Shown: positions 1-12,019 of the stretch, piece by piece
Numbering within the stretch: the stretch's first letter is position 1
How the letters are laid out: the number at the start of each line of letters is the position of its first letter
Source: Hofstenia miamia
Taxonomy: Eukaryota; Xenacoelomorpha; Acoela
Assembly (NCBI GenBank): GCA_004352715.1
Contig: SCFE01000066.1
Coordinates: forward strand, 915,238 to 979,237
Direction of reading: 5' to 3'
DNA: 64,000 bases
Notes under the pieces: model-generated
Database searches by the model: none
What the model saw: the letters and a program-made list of their open reading frames with translations, nothing else
What the model was told of the DNA's origin: nothing
Translations under genes and position numbers: made by a program

Positions 1-318
1 ATGAGTAATCAATTCTTCCACTTGCTTCTTGTCAGACACCAATTGTTCGAATGCCTTACCTGTTGGTTCGGGGATACCACGAATCCGGAAGGAGCATTCA
101 TCAGCAGTGCGCACCTTTTGGGCCACTGGTGCGGTATTGGAAGGTGATTTCCAATTGACAGAAGCAACTTCATCAATTTTCTTTTCAATTGCGGCATTTT
201 GCAGGTTGGTTTCCATAGCCTCACGCACAGTCTTTGATACATTGTATTCTCTGAAATTGACAAAGTGAAATTCAAACAGGATACCGTCGACAATTTTCCG
301 TGGAGCTTTCAGGCAGTT
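1..318 (-). mobile_element. LINE ORF1-like fragment, open at window edge
   Basis: On the minus strand one frame stays open from about 318 to the window edge; it is not the frame of the longest ATG ORF here. It reads as a charged helical stretch (VREAMETNLQNAAIEKKID) followed by FRIRGIPEPTGKAFEQLVS and a lysine-rich stretch. A coiled coil followed by an 'RxxGIPE' strand resembles the RNA-binding part of ORF1 proteins of non-LTR retrotransposons. This identification is inference from motif style, not a firm family match. No start codon is in frame nearby; a TTCTTCTTC-rich tract lies upstream. It continues beyond position 1, so length cannot be judged. A host gene exon is the alternative. Confidence 0.4.
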
Positions 319-329
319 TTCACAGATAA

Positions 330-485
330 ATAGAAGAAGAAAAATCTATATTCAGAAATTGTTTTAACAATAAATAGAAATACTGTTAACAAATTCTGAA
401 AGCGTCAAAAAAGTAATACAAAACTAAACAAAAAAAGAAAACAACGAATATTTACAAATAAAAAGTGGTTAACTTGGGCTATGAC
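330..485 (-). repeat. Dispersed repeat, copy 1 (about 150 bp)
   Basis: Read on the minus strand, this segment runs from CATAGCCCAAGTTAACCAC to a TTTTTCTTCTTC tract. It matches 50740-50890 on the plus strand with only scattered differences by eye. The sequences diverge immediately outside the shared block. Here it lies between a PHD-like relic and the ORF1-like frame, so it may be a transposon-internal untranslated or linker sequence. Confidence 0.75.
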
Positions 486-645
486 GTAGGTAAGGAATGT
501 CTTTAATCATCATAAATACATCGTTGTCGATGTTCGCACATGGAGCATGTATCCAAACCTTGACACCTTTCGCAGCAAACCCAGTTGAGCTCTGCATTCC
601 CCGTTTTCCTTGCAGATGCTGCACGTGCCGTTATCTGAGGCTGAT
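480..645 (-). pseudogene. PHD-finger relic, probably from LINE ORF1
   Basis: Across two minus-strand frames the pieces CSICKENG, ELNWVCCERCQG and WIHAPC follow one another, which is the order of a C4HC3 PHD finger (Cys pair, Cys pair, W-I-H, Cys). A single extra T after CAAGG breaks the frame between CQG and WIH, and another shift separates the first Cys pair. A stop follows shortly after. PHD fingers occur in ORF1 of CR1-like non-LTR retrotransposons, and the surroundings are full of LINE debris, so a LINE relic is more likely than a host gene. It is non-functional as assembled. Confidence 0.5.
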
Positions 646-769
646 TGAGAAATAAAATCATCAATTCTAATAATTTCATTTTTGTTTTCATTATTAATAT
701 CTAGTGATCAGCAATGCGAATATATTCCTTTTTCTTTCAAAGTTAAATATGATTTTAAATATTAAGTTA

Positions 770-2120
770 AATATTTTCCAAACATACATTGCTAACAGCC
801 TTTATTGAAGTAGCCACTTTCTTAATAACACTAGATATTTCGTTTTGTAAAATTAAGTTGAGAATCAAAAATGATACCTAAATATTTAAAAGAATTAACT
901 TGTTCTATGTATATGTCATTAAATTTCATTTTAAATTATGAACTATTTGTGGAATTATTGTTAGATTGAGGTCTAATTAAGCAAAATTGAGTTTTAGATG
1001 GGTTTATTCTTAGTTTTAGTGAAGCAAAATATTGTGCAAGCAGAGTGCAATTTTCTTCGAGAACTGTAATAGCAATTTCAGGAGACTTATGTGTTCTAAA
1101 TAGCATAGTATCATCAGTATATTGTATAACATTACATGTGATATGACTGCTCAAATCATACATATTGAATAGTAACGGTACAAAATTGTTCCTTGTGGAA
1201 CACCATTTTTAATAAAAATCCAGTCAGATTATGGAGATAACTGCATATTAGGTCTGCACTTTTGTCTGAGAAGTCCAGAATTATTTTTTTAATTAATATG
1301 TGGTGGTTGATAGGGTCAAATGTTTTTGATAAATCTAAGCATACAACTGCTGAACACTCATCTATATGCTATTTCTCCAATTTTCAGTAGCTGTTAACAA
1401 GGCATCATTTGTATAAATATATTTACGAAAACCATTTAGATTTTGAGCGTACAGATTATGTTTACATAAATGTTCGTTAATTTGATTTAAAAAAATTCTT
1501 TCAAAAATCTTACTAATTGGCGATGTAACAGAAATTGTTCTATAGTTCAATCATTTCAGTCATCTTTTTTAAATAATGGAGTAATATTTGCCAATTTTAA
1601 TTGGTCAGGAAAAGTCGAATGTCCATTTTTACAGACCAAGTTGAGATAATAGAGGGACCACTAGATTTGAATTTTAAAGATTGAATAGATTTCATACTTT
1701 CAAACTCACGAACATGAAAAAGAAGGGCGGGGCTATAGGTTGAACTTGATTGATCATAAAGGGAATATTTACCCCATCAAAATTGCCTAAGTTGCAGAAT
1801 ACTTCATTAAATATGTTACTCGTGATCTTATTGTTAGTGACTACCTTTCCTTTATAATTTATTTTTTCGATTTTTTCATTTTATATTTGTTTCTTATTTA
1901 ATAAACTATAAAGTCCCTCCTACCTTCTTAAGAAGAGATGTTTTGACATTCAGAACGGCAATATTTGTTATAGGCTTTTCGTGTGTAAATATTGCAAAAA
2001 TTACGGAAGTTTTATAGGCCTTATATTTGTTTGCAGTTTCAGAATGTTTGTATTATTTCCACTTAGATTTCTTTTTTTCAATTAAATAAGCATTTTGTAT
2101 CAATCCATGGCTTAGAAACT
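770..2120 (-). mobile_element. Degenerate non-LTR retrotransposon, reverse transcriptase region
   Basis: Minus-strand pieces in changing frames follow the order of an APE-type LINE ORF2: a linker before RT (about 1700-1990), KLANITPLFKKDD (about 1570-1600), NYRTISVTSPISKIFERIF (to 1550), VCLDLSKTFDPINH, a GVPQGT box, QYTDDTMLF (a YxDD catalytic box, near 1100) with LRINPSKTQF after it, and FKYLGIIFDSQLNF (about 870). Several stops and frameshifts separate them, so it is dead. Jockey/CR1-like affinity is suggested by the box spacing; the exact clade is uncertain. No target-site duplication or tail was recognised. AT content equals the surroundings, which fits an old copy. Confidence 0.85.
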
Positions 2121-2782
2121 TTTTTAGACACATTATCAAATTTTTTCAGAGTAAAAATTCTCCTTTCAGGGCAAAAAAATATCTAATTAGAATAAAAGAA
2201 TTTAGATAAAGAAGTGGGAATATATCTACACCCATTATGAATCATACTGGCACATTTTTCAATTACTTTTTCATCAACCTGTGTAAATACGTTTATGACT
2301 ATTTTCAATATTTTGACTTTAGTGGTGACTTTGTAAATACTTGATATAAATGTTCATTGTTCCATCATATAAGTTAAAGGCTAAATTTTGAAAAGAAATG
2401 GGACACAGTCCTTATATACATAATCGTGAAAAGTCAATTAATCGGAAACTTTTATCTAAATAATGCTAATTAATGAACGTTTTAATAATAATGAAATGAA
2501 CAATAAAAACAAATGAAAGTTAACTTATTTTGCAAAATATTTTTTCACTTGAACATAACTAATTACAAAATAGAGCAATATGAAACAAATTCCCTTTTAA
2601 CATATTATACACTATTGTTTTGGAAATAGCAATAGAAAAATAATAATTTACATTAAGCAACAATAAAGAATTCTTCAATACACAATAGACACCCGAGATT
2701 ACAAAAATACCGCTTTGTGCGTTTCGATATATACAGAATTATGAAAAAATACACTGTAATAAAACCAATTGACACCCAAATT

Positions 2783-3132
2783 CTATTTGTTATCTGTTGT
2801 GTGATGGCTAGCCGTCTCCATAGAAATTTGACTAAGGGTATCACTGCGATTGGGTGATACTTGTGAATCTTGATGTGTGACAGAATTGCTCTCGGCGTGC
2901 TGACTTTCTAAGCTACTTCCGACTGAAGCTAGTGCATTTTTGGCTTCTGAACTAAAAGTTGAATGAGATACATTTAGAACCTATCATATAAACTTAAATG
3001 ATGTGCTAAGTATGTTTATAAATTAACAGAATGTCGACAATTCATATGATAACTTCACTATCAAAATAATTTAAGAAACGCATTTATTATTCAATACTAA
3101 AACTAATCCATTTTCCTATCTGTACATGACAA

Positions 3133-3171
<39 letters not shown>

Positions 3172-4641
3172 TATATATAGTGGATGAGGGCAAACTACAA
3201 GGTGGCTATAAAGTTTGTTTGCTGAAGTAATGCGGAATGACAAATAACTGGCAAGCACATTCAAATGTTCTGTAGATATTGCAATTTTCTTGACTACCAG
3301 TACATTACAAAAAGTATGATTTTGAATGCCAACGTTCCCATTTTAATTAGGAAAAAAATGTTTGAATTGAAATTTTAGTAAATTTTGCCGGGATTTAGCA
3401 ACTTCTCAACAATTGAGTTAGTCATTTCGTTTTTTAATTTGGGAACTGTGAAACAACGAATAACTAGCAGTTTTGAATAACCAAAGTACTTCAATTACTA
3501 ACAAAATGCATGGCAGGTGTAGATAAACAGTAGGGATTGGTTGGAATATACAGTCGCGACTGGAAGTGATAAAAACATAGAGAATATCAACATGTGTGTA
3601 ATTTGAAGAGTTTGCATCACGAAATATTTTTATAAGATATTTTTGATACAATTATGTAAGTCTGGAATCAATCAGCTTGCTTACAAAAAAACTATATTAA
3701 TAAGGATTTTGAACACTTTGTAGTATGCCATATGACCTATGAAGATGTAAACATTTATATTTTTGCGTGATTTCATAGCTCTTAAAACATTAATTTATAA
3801 TGGAGCTATTTCACAAAATAATTTCTTTTAGCTTGTAAAAAATCAAGGTCATTTGTTCACAAAAATATCTTAAAACGTCGTTCATTTACAAAAATAAGTT
3901 AGAATAGTAATGTCATTAATGATTTCATTGGCCTGACTTCGTTTTGTCTGTAGGATGATCACTTCGAAAAGTATTTAACCTAAACTTTACACATGGGTGA
4001 TGACATAAGAAAAATATAATGTTGTATAATAAAGGACATATTTTAAATCAGTTTATGAAGGAATTAATATGATTTTTCAAAAATGAACTTTTTAAATTTT
4101 GAGAAATTACTATATTGTGGCAAGCTGTTTACAAATTTTCAAAATGCATGAATATTAATACATATCAACTGACATCTGTCACATTAATCAAAAAGTACTA
4201 GTTCTTCATTTATCGTCAACATGATATGCTTCGTGTGATAAATATGTCAATTTATTTAGCTTACCCATCTCGTAAGAACTTCAATAATAAAAATATTACT
4301 AATCTAAACTAATTACTATCTCTTATTAAAAGTTTCAAAATGCATACAGGAGGTCTTGCCATTTGAGAACATCACATAATCTTACTATTTCTACAAGATG
4401 ATTTAAGTTTATTGTTATGGTGTGTTTGCAAGTAATTACATCTGACATAATAAAACACAAAAAGATATGTTATAATGCTGGTAAACAAGCAAAGAAAAAT
4501 CTCTGATCAAGATGAAAACGAGAAAAAAATGAGAGATTTGCATTTCCTGAACGACGGACATGAGTATTCACCATACTGTTTTCCATATGGAAATAGTTAT
4601 TAGTACTGTTCAAATTGAAGTAACTGTTAGATCCCATGGAG
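2783..4641 (-). CDS. Candidate two-exon 3' end of an unidentified gene
   Basis: Two minus-strand exons are proposed from splice signals and reading frame: 4572-4641 (acceptor TTTTATAG, donor ATG|GTGAAT) and 2783-2980 (acceptor TATATGATAG, ending in TAG). Phases agree (the first ends in phase 0, the second starts in phase 0). The terminal exon encodes 65 residues rich in Ser, Thr, Gln, Asn and His, starting VLNVSHSTFSSEAKNALAS, with no membrane segment or known motif. The upstream exon encodes GSNSYFNLNSTNNYFHMENSM. Low complexity suits a disordered C-terminal tail. I do not recognise the protein, and more exons should lie above 4641. Either exon could be a chance open frame. Confidence 0.35.
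3136..3179. repeat. (AT)n microsatellite
   Basis: An uninterrupted AT dinucleotide run with one AAT break lies in the intron of the candidate gene. Confidence 0.95.
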
Positions 4642-4649
4642 CTATAAAA

Positions 4650-5890
4650 TAAGAAAATAATTTAAAAAAGCTATGAGCTTCCAGCACGTAAGGCTGCAAT
4701 GCACTTAAGAATGCTGGTGAACTATTTTTTGTACTAAAATTACTGCAACTTGTGGCCATAATTCAATCTATTTAACTACTGTGGCTGTCGTATATAAGCA
4801 TGCTAATAAAAATACCCGCGGCGGTTTACTGAAACGTTTTAAGTTGGAACTTAATTTTCATGAATAAAATCCTTTAACGTTAGCTCAACTTACATATATA
4901 AAGGAAATTTTTTGTAAAATATGTTTTAGTCTACATTATATTATCTAATAAGAATGAAAAATATGTTCCTGAATACCAGACGCACACTGTAAAGAACTGA
5001 ATACGAATTTGCTTTGGCATGACAGATGGTAAACATCTGAAAATAACAAACGATTTCATAGGAGCATAAATTAACTATCAGCGAAAACAACGTTTAGCTT
5101 CAAAAAAGCTCATTAATACACGTATTTAGCTAAAAAGCATACAGCGGACATTAAAACAAAGTTAATGAAGATATTTGAAAATTGAAGTGAATTTCTCAAG
5201 TACACAATTACCATTACGCGTGCAAAAAGAAAGTGCGTGTTTTTTGTCAAAGAAAATAGGAGAGCAAATTCCAAAAAGATTGCCAGACTTGAATTTAAAC
5301 ATACCATTCACCGCACGCAATGCGTTTCACAAATGATTAACAGTTTAAAAGAGGTTTAATTAAAACAAACTAAGAACTCTCCGTCCAAAAATTGGAGTGC
5401 ATTACAATATATAACGGACGATTAACTATGTATTGAATTCAGTACAAAATTGGTTAATGGATATTTACTGGGGAAATAAATCTCGCATACTTCAATATTT
5501 GTCAAGATTTGGGAGATTGAGTGCAATGTTGCAATGATGGTGTCATAACACTTATTTCATGTACACCCTTTTATCAATATCGCTTGACAGTGCACATTTC
5601 CTGGGTAAGCGAAGTATGTTTTCTACTTATATATATTATGAAAAATTTACTAAATGAAACAAATATATAGCTATGATTTCCAACAGAACAGATTTGCTTT
5701 AAAACATGAAAAAAAACGTTTTAACTTGTTTCGGAAAAGCAAATAGCTGAACTCCATAAATGGGAACGTCTTGAAGATAAACGTTATTTAAGATCAAGAA
5801 ATATGAAAGAGAAGCTTTCAGGAATATAGTACTTAATTATGGAAAAGGAATGATAAATTTCATGTTGTCAATGAAATTAAAATGCCAATT
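4650..5890. other. Stretch without recognised gene
   Basis: AT-rich sequence with no splice-bounded coding frame, transposon motif or RNA gene that I can support. A 64-residue hydrophobic minus-strand ORF at 5113-5307 has no recognisable family and is probably chance. Confidence 0.5.
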
Positions 5891-5893
5891 TAA

Positions 5894-5895
<2 letters not shown>

Positions 5896-5928
<33 letters not shown>

Positions 5929-6134
5929 TACTGAAGCCATATGGAGTGATNNNNNNNNNNNNNNNNNNNNNNNNNNNNNNNNNNNNNNNNNNNNNNNNNN
6001 NNNNNNNNNNNNNNNNNNNNNNNNNNNNNNNNNNNNNNNNNNNNNNNNNNNNNNNNNNNNNNNNNNNNNNNATATATATATATACTGAAGCCATATGGAG
6101 TGATGCTATGCATTTGGTTACATTCCAAGGGTGA
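5896..6134. repeat. (AT)n microsatellite with assembly gap and duplicated flank
   Basis: An AT run (5896-5926) is followed by ACTGAAGCCATATGGAGTGAT, then 121 N (5951-6071), then another AT run and the same 21-base phrase. The repeat of the unique flank on both sides of the gap suggests either a tandem duplication of AT-run plus flank or unmerged contig ends. Confidence 0.9.
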
Positions 6135-6236
6135 TATTTACTATGAGTAACCCAACATGACAACCATGGCGAAATATACTGTTAACAATTCGATTAATTG
6201 CCCACCAAAATCAGCGAAGTGCGTCTGAAACATGGC

Positions 6237-6545
6237 ACAATGCGATTCCGTTACAACAATGTACATACGCATATAGCAAGAATCTCACGACAAAGCTGCT
6301 GGATCTGAAATGGACAATTTTATCACATCCACCATCTAGCCAACCCTGCAATATCAACTTTTCTTGTCCCTATCCAACGTTCTCAGGGATAATTCTTCAA
6401 AAACGATGTTGAGGCCAATCAGGGGCTCTACAACTTTTTCAAATCAAAGCTAGAACAGTTTTATACTGATAGCCAAAATTTGCTCAAAAAGTGGGTGAAA
6501 TTATTTGATTGGAATGATGATACATCATTGTCTGATATGCTCTCA
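6237..6545 (+). mobile_element. Mariner transposase C-terminal relic
   Basis: Plus-strand fragments in shifting frames read KNLTTKLLDLKWTILSHPP, then LFLSLSNVLRDNS, NFFKSKLEQFYTDS and QNLLKKWVK. This order (L..L.W..L.HPP.SPDL, then L...L, then F......FY..GI..L..RW) is the C-terminal third of mariner-family transposases. The third catalytic aspartate region is garbled by a frameshift after HPP. It is a short, dead fragment, and no terminal inverted repeat was found. Confidence 0.7.
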
Positions 6546-8040
6546 TTTTGATATGAATTCAAAAAATGCATTGTTTTAAGAATGGTAGGAGCTTATTGGA
6601 CAATCGAATATATATTATATAGTATGCGCTTGGTATACTGGCATTTATATACCTCGCTCTCAATACGTTGCTGGCCTAAAATGCAAATGTTCTAAGTGCG
6701 CACATTGCTGTTTTAAGTTATAAGGGATTGAAAATGTAAGTGCTTGTTATACCAATTCATCATTAATTAATTACTTTTCAACTTTAAAGGCACAATCAAT
6801 GTGATANCACCCCGAATGACTCACATGACTCACTACCGAGTATGACTAATGTGCAACAGGCTTCACTTATATATATACTACTCATATTTTTAGTCATTAG
6901 CAATATTAGTTTTCAGTTAGGACAATTGTTCTAAAATATTGTTTTACTTCTAGAATTAAATTGTCCTAAATGCCATGCAAACCAATATTCAACATCAAGA
7001 GTACTTTGCACAGTACTTAATTTTACTACATTATCTACATTTTAAAACAATGCTAGCAATTCTTAGTTAAGATTTAATATTAATGCATGTACTGAGGAAA
7101 TACATTAGCACTAGTGTTTTTAATATGTGAGCGCAAGTTGATATCTCAATAAAAAACCAATATAACACGCAGTATATCTATATTGATATCCTACTGTTTA
7201 ATTCGTCATTCAATAATGGTTCCATAAATTTTAAGTCATCTCCATTCATATATATGATAGAATGGTTAGTACGTCTGCTTTTTTGCTTTCTGGAATTGTG
7301 TCACTCATATATTTCTTGTTAGTTCAAAGATACATAAAAAATGTAGCAGAGTTTTCAAAATGTACCTATATACTTCAAAATCTTTAACATTTTAAAATAT
7401 GTTAGAGACATCACAAAACTTGCTGTTTCTATCTCCCTCAATAATTACCTAGGTTTGAACAACAATGATACTAATTGGATAATATTTGAAAACAATGCTT
7501 CTTTTTATTTTATACTTAAGATATTTGCAATTTGTAAACAATATGCTTGGATGCAGTTTTGAAAACAGTATGATTGAAATGCAGTTAGGATATTCGCACA
7601 CTGATAATCAGAACCAAACAAACATTGTTGTAAAGATCATTTTTAGAAATTGCCTAAAGTATCCATAACTCAATTTTTAATATTTATAAAATAACTAGTA
7701 ACTACAAATTATTGCTAGAAAATGTAGTTCTGTTACTTCTCGATTGGGAAGATTTCATATATCGAGTTTGTGTACAATATGAGTTTATAGTTTGTCGGAA
7801 ATGGCTTATATAAGTAAAAGTTTATTTTTTCTGTTGATCCAGTCAACATCAACTGGGTTTCGACCTGCAATTAAGTGTGCACCTTATTAGTGGGATATGC
7901 ACGTGGCCTGCTAGCTTAAGCTAAGAGAAACAAGCGCAATTTCAAATTTTATTCCGAAATGCATTGTAAATGAAAACAGTGTAATTGAAACCCTACAACA
8001 ATTTCAGGCAAGTTTTCGTTTATCCAGAAACATTGTTCCT
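6546..8040. other. Stretch without recognised gene
   Basis: AT-rich sequence. One single-base N at 6807. No coding exon, RNA gene or named repeat could be supported. Confidence 0.5.
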
Positions 8041-8054
8041 CGGGGTCGTTAAAA

Positions 8055-9375
8055 GCAGTGGCGCATTTAGAATTTTTAAAATGGGGGGCGGCTGACACCC
8101 ATTTTTTTGAACAAAAATAAGCTTATACAAAATGCAATCGTCTGTTTTTAGCAGCAAATCGATTGATAACATCTTGAATTAGCATGAACTATTTGAGGAA
8201 AAGAGAACATTTCTTTAAAGTGTTCGTAGTTGGCCCCAAAAGGGGGGGGGAGGGCGGTAGTAGTATATAAGCGAGTCCATTTCGTTCCACTTTTTTCTGA
8301 TTGGTCGAGAGGTGGAGNNNNNNNNNNNNNNNNNNNNNNNNNNNNNNNNNNNNNNNNNNNNNNNNNNNNNNNNNNNNNNNNNNNNNNNNNNNNNNNNNNN
8401 NNNNNNNNNNNNNNNNNNNNNNNNNNNNNNNNNNNNNNNNNNNNNNNNNNNNNNNNNNNNNNNNNNNNNNNNNNNNNNNNNNNNNNNNNNNNNNNNNNNN
8501 NNNNNNNNNNNNNNNNNNNNNNNNNNNNNNNNNNNNNNNNNNNNNNNNNNNNNNNNNNNNNNNNNNNNNNNNNNNNNNNNNNNNNNNNNNNNNNNNNNNN
8601 NNNNNNNNNNNNNNNNNNNNNNNNNNNNNNNNNNNNNNNNNNNNNNNNNNNNNNNNNNNNNNNNNNNNNNNNNNNNNNNNNNNNNNNNNNNNNNNNNNNN
8701 NNNNNNNNNNNNNNNNNNNNNNNNNNNNNNNNNNNNNNNNNNNNNNNNNNNNNNNNNNNNNNNNNNNNNNNNNNNNNNNNNNNNNNNNNNNNNNNNNNNN
8801 NNNNNNNNNNNNNNNNNNNNNNNNNNNNNNNNNNNNNNNNNNNNNNNNNNNNNNNNNNNNNNNNNNNNNNNNNNNNNNNNNNNNNNNNNNNNNNNNNNNN
8901 NNNNNNNNNNNNNNNNNNNNNNNNNNNNNNNNNNNNNNNNNNNNNNNNNNNNNNNNNNNNNNNNNNNNNNNNNNNNNNNNNNNNNNNNNNNNNNNNNNNN
9001 NNNNNNNNNNNNNNNNNNNNNNNNNNNNNNNNNNNNNNNNNNNNNNNNNNNNNNNNNNNNNNNNNNNNNNNNNNNNNNNNNNNNNNNNNNNNNNNNNNNN
9101 NNNNNNNNNNNNNNNNNNNNNNNNNNNNNNNNNNNNNNNNNNNNNNNNNNNNNNNNNNNNNNNNNNNNNNNNNNNNNNNNNNNNNNNNNNNNNNNNNNNN
9201 NNNNNNNNNNNNNNNNNNNNNNNNNNNNNNNNNNNNNNNNNNNNNNNNNNNNNNNNNNNNNNNNNNNNNNNNNNNNNNNNNNNNNNNNNNNNNNNNNNNN
9301 NNNNNNNNNNNNNNNNNAGTGGGATCTCCTGGACTCGGGTGTATACTACTGGCGGTTGCCCCCTACAAGCGTCAC
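8055..9375. mobile_element. Inverted-repeat-flanked 1000-N gap, probable TIR or foldback element
   Basis: A run of exactly 1000 N (8318-9317) is flanked by an inverted repeat. The left arm contains AGGGCGGTAGTAGTATATAA followed by GCGAGTCC (8250-8278). The right arm contains GGACTCG, then GTATACTACTGGCGG and TTGCCCCC (9332-9363), i.e. the same words as reverse complement with a few mismatches. G-runs near 8085 and 8240 (GGGGGGCGG, GGGGGGGGAGGG) precede it. This geometry fits a terminal-inverted-repeat or foldback transposon whose interior was not assembled. The two long ORFs across the N run are artefacts. Confidence 0.5.
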
Positions 9376-10002
9376 TGTTTGAACGTAAACCATGTACAGG
9401 TGAATTAAATTGATTAAATTTTCAAATAACATCATCTTCTCAATGCGACTTAAGATTAGAACGCAATAGCGAATGAACAAGTTTCGGACGTGGCAACAGC
9501 CCTCAACTAGTTTGTTGACATTTCCTTCACGTCAGATTTCCATAGTACAACTGGCGGTATATGTGTATATATGAACTGTCAACACGAGTCTTTTTTAGTT
9601 GAAATATTGAAAACGACTAAATGAGTTTCACTGCAAAAAATTTATAAGCAGTGTCAAAATATTGAAATGATTTAATACTTTCAAACTTATATAGTATTGC
9701 AAGACACCGCGCAAAGCAAAATATTATTAGTTTTGTTTTGCTGAATTTTGATACTTTTGTAAATTTAGCTGTACACTATTCTATTACAATTCTTAAAGCT
9801 GGAAATATTTTTTAAACATTTTTTTAGTAAAAATTTAAGAAATAGTGAAAATTATTTGGGATGACAGGATTGGATCTCTTAAAACAATCCAAATTTATTT
9901 GCGTTAATCAAACAATAAGAAACAACGTGATTTGAGCCTTGTTATGAACGCGAAGAAGTGTCATTCTACGTCACAGCAAAATATAATCAGCTCTAAGGCC
10001 GC
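9376..10002. other. Stretch without recognised gene
   Basis: AT-rich sequence with no supported coding exon or RNA. It precedes the dispersed GCGCGC-ended repeat. Confidence 0.5.
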
Positions 10003-10200
10003 GCGCAAACAATACAACTTTTGTTGCTAGATAAATTAAATTTTGTGGAAAATTCAAAGTTGTATCATTTATGTGCAGATATAATTGGCTTCGCAATTAG
10101 TTGCCAACAGTTGTTTGATTCTTAGCTGAGCCCCTCCACATACAACTTCTCAAGTAGGTAAACGACATAATCACTTCGTTTGCGCGCATTCTCAACACAT
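10003..10200. repeat. Dispersed repeat with GCGCGC-containing ends, copy 1
   Basis: This segment starts GGCCGCGCGCAAAC and ends CGTTTGCGCGCATTC. Its right part (CTCAAGTAG...TAAAC...TTTGCGCGC) matches the reverse complement of 14662-14757. CpG-rich ends in an AT-rich background and near-inverted termini suggest a small non-autonomous DNA transposon. No target duplication was verified. Confidence 0.45.
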
Positions 10201-10929
10201 TTTTGTAAAACAGGAAAGCCTATTGACCAACGCACAGTTCAATAGTAGCCTTTCTAAACATTTGGATTGAATATTTAAAACGAAATATGACATAAATAAC
10301 CCAGGACAAACTTTACCTCAAGGATTTGTAAATGTAGTTGGTATATTTTTAGTAGCAGTTAAAAAATGATGGATGTTCTAGTGACATTGCAATGATATAT
10401 TTTTTATAACCCCATTTGGCAGTAACATATAAATAAAGTTATTTAATTATCGTTCTATGCCATTTAAAACAAACGAATTCTCTTTAATGAACCAAACTTA
10501 TTTTTTGGAATTATATAAATATATTTACTTAATTTAATTGGCTCATTTAAAAATTTTTATGTCAGAGTATTAGTGTTAAAAAACATTATAGATTTTAATA
10601 TTCGTTTTTGATAATTATAAAGCAATTCATTACGAAATCGCAAAATTTTAAAACTTATTATTTAGAAATAATTTTTTAAATATTACATCTTTTGACGTTG
10701 TAAAAGCACACCAAATCACAGCCAAATTATGTTGGTTTAAGATTTCAGAGTTTTCCAAATTTATATATTTTTCCAATAATCCTCGCATTGATGCAAAAAC
10801 AATGTCAAATAATAAAAATGATTATGGTGAACAAAATTCCTGTTTGTATTCTACCTATTAAAAAAAGAATTACGAGAAAAGATGTAGACTAAAGCAATTT
10901 ACATGGGACTTCCATGAAAAAAGTAACGG

Positions 10930-12019
10930 TGCTAACCATCAGCACACCATCGTATCATATTTCCCTGGCCTCGAGAGATTGTAGGTTTTATGAGGAGATC
11001 GGCACCGAGAACTGATCAGCTGTTCATCAACAACAACAGAATCACTAGATTCGAAGAAGAGATTTAGACGATAATTGAAGTCATCTCATATCTCCCGAAA
11101 AGCATTATAAGCGTCATGTTTATAACTTTCCGATCAAGTTGACGAATCATCAAACCAAATAACTCGGCACCAGATCTTGAAAAGGTGTTTCGACATGGCA
11201 GCTCGGTAAAAGACGCTAGAATGTTCTTCCCACAAAATCATCCACAGGAATACTCTGATCATGTGACGCTCCTCAGTACTATAGTATCGCGATGAAAGCT
11301 TTGAGTTGGTCAATGTTCAGATTGACGTCAATATCAAGATCGTGAGCTTTCAACTGACTATAATGAAAAATCTACTCCAACATAGAATCAGGAAAAAAAA
11401 GCATTCACATTTCAAGAATGGTTTCGGCCCTGCACTATGTCGTATAATGTCAGCAGCCCGTCAATGACGAATAGAAGTTGGTTCAAGACTCCAATCGTGT
11501 CAATTCTTATCTTGCAATCCACTAATATGTTCACCTTCCGAAGTAGTTGTTTCAGATTCGTTGCTGCTAATTTCATGAGCTATTATTATATCAATATTGT
11601 CATTGTCGTCGTCTGATGAACTTCGAAGAGGATTCATTCGTCTTGGTCACTGTTTTTGCGTTGTGGAGGTGTTTTATCATGCATTCTAATGATGGCAACT
11701 ACATTCGCAGTGCGCTGAGGACGTGAGGAAGCCATGACGTCGAGTTAGTAACACAAAATGAAGAACGCATGCGTTATCGCTCACACACAGACTTAATTGA
11801 TTAGTGGATTTCGACCAATCGGCGGAATGCGTCCAGAGATTCGTCAGCGCTAGGCGTGACTGTGCAACTTCCGTGGTTGATATTCTCACACATTATGCAG
11901 AATGCCGATAAAGTAAAAGGCAGGAATAACGAAGGCCACGCGGTTGCCTGTTAAGGAATAAATCGATCAAATACACAAGGGTGATCAAAACAAACACCCC
12001 TTGTCCTGGTGAGGGTTAA
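10930..12019 (-). mobile_element. piggyBac-type transposase relic with TTAA end
   Basis: On the minus strand, starting near an ATG at about 11735, broken frames follow the order of piggyBac transposases: an acidic Ser/Asp-rich N-terminus (SSSDDDNDNIDI), a HDWSLEP..RAADIIRHSAGPKP block, NIDQLKAFIAI, AAMSKHLFKIW..FDDSST, and VVVDEQLISSRCRSPHK..RPGKYD, the region of the VDEQL-GRCPFRxY motif. Several stops make it dead. Its 5' side ends at a TTAA (12016-12019): read on the minus strand the element begins CCCTCACCAGGACAAGGGG directly after TTAA, as piggyBac termini do. A possible weak opposite end (ACCCAGGACAAAC) lies at 10299-10311. GC content is visibly above background. Confidence 0.8.

Noticed and set aside
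9-293. 94-residue minus-strand ATG ORF
   Set aside because: A different minus-strand frame over the same bases is open longer and has the coherent protein texture.
5837-6163. ORFs made of Ile-Tyr repeats and N (also at 23572, 35753, 50950, 60102)
   Set aside because: They translate (AT)n microsatellites and gaps.
8230-9413. Three long plus-strand ORFs across the N run
   Set aside because: Almost entirely N; only the first and last few codons are real sequence.
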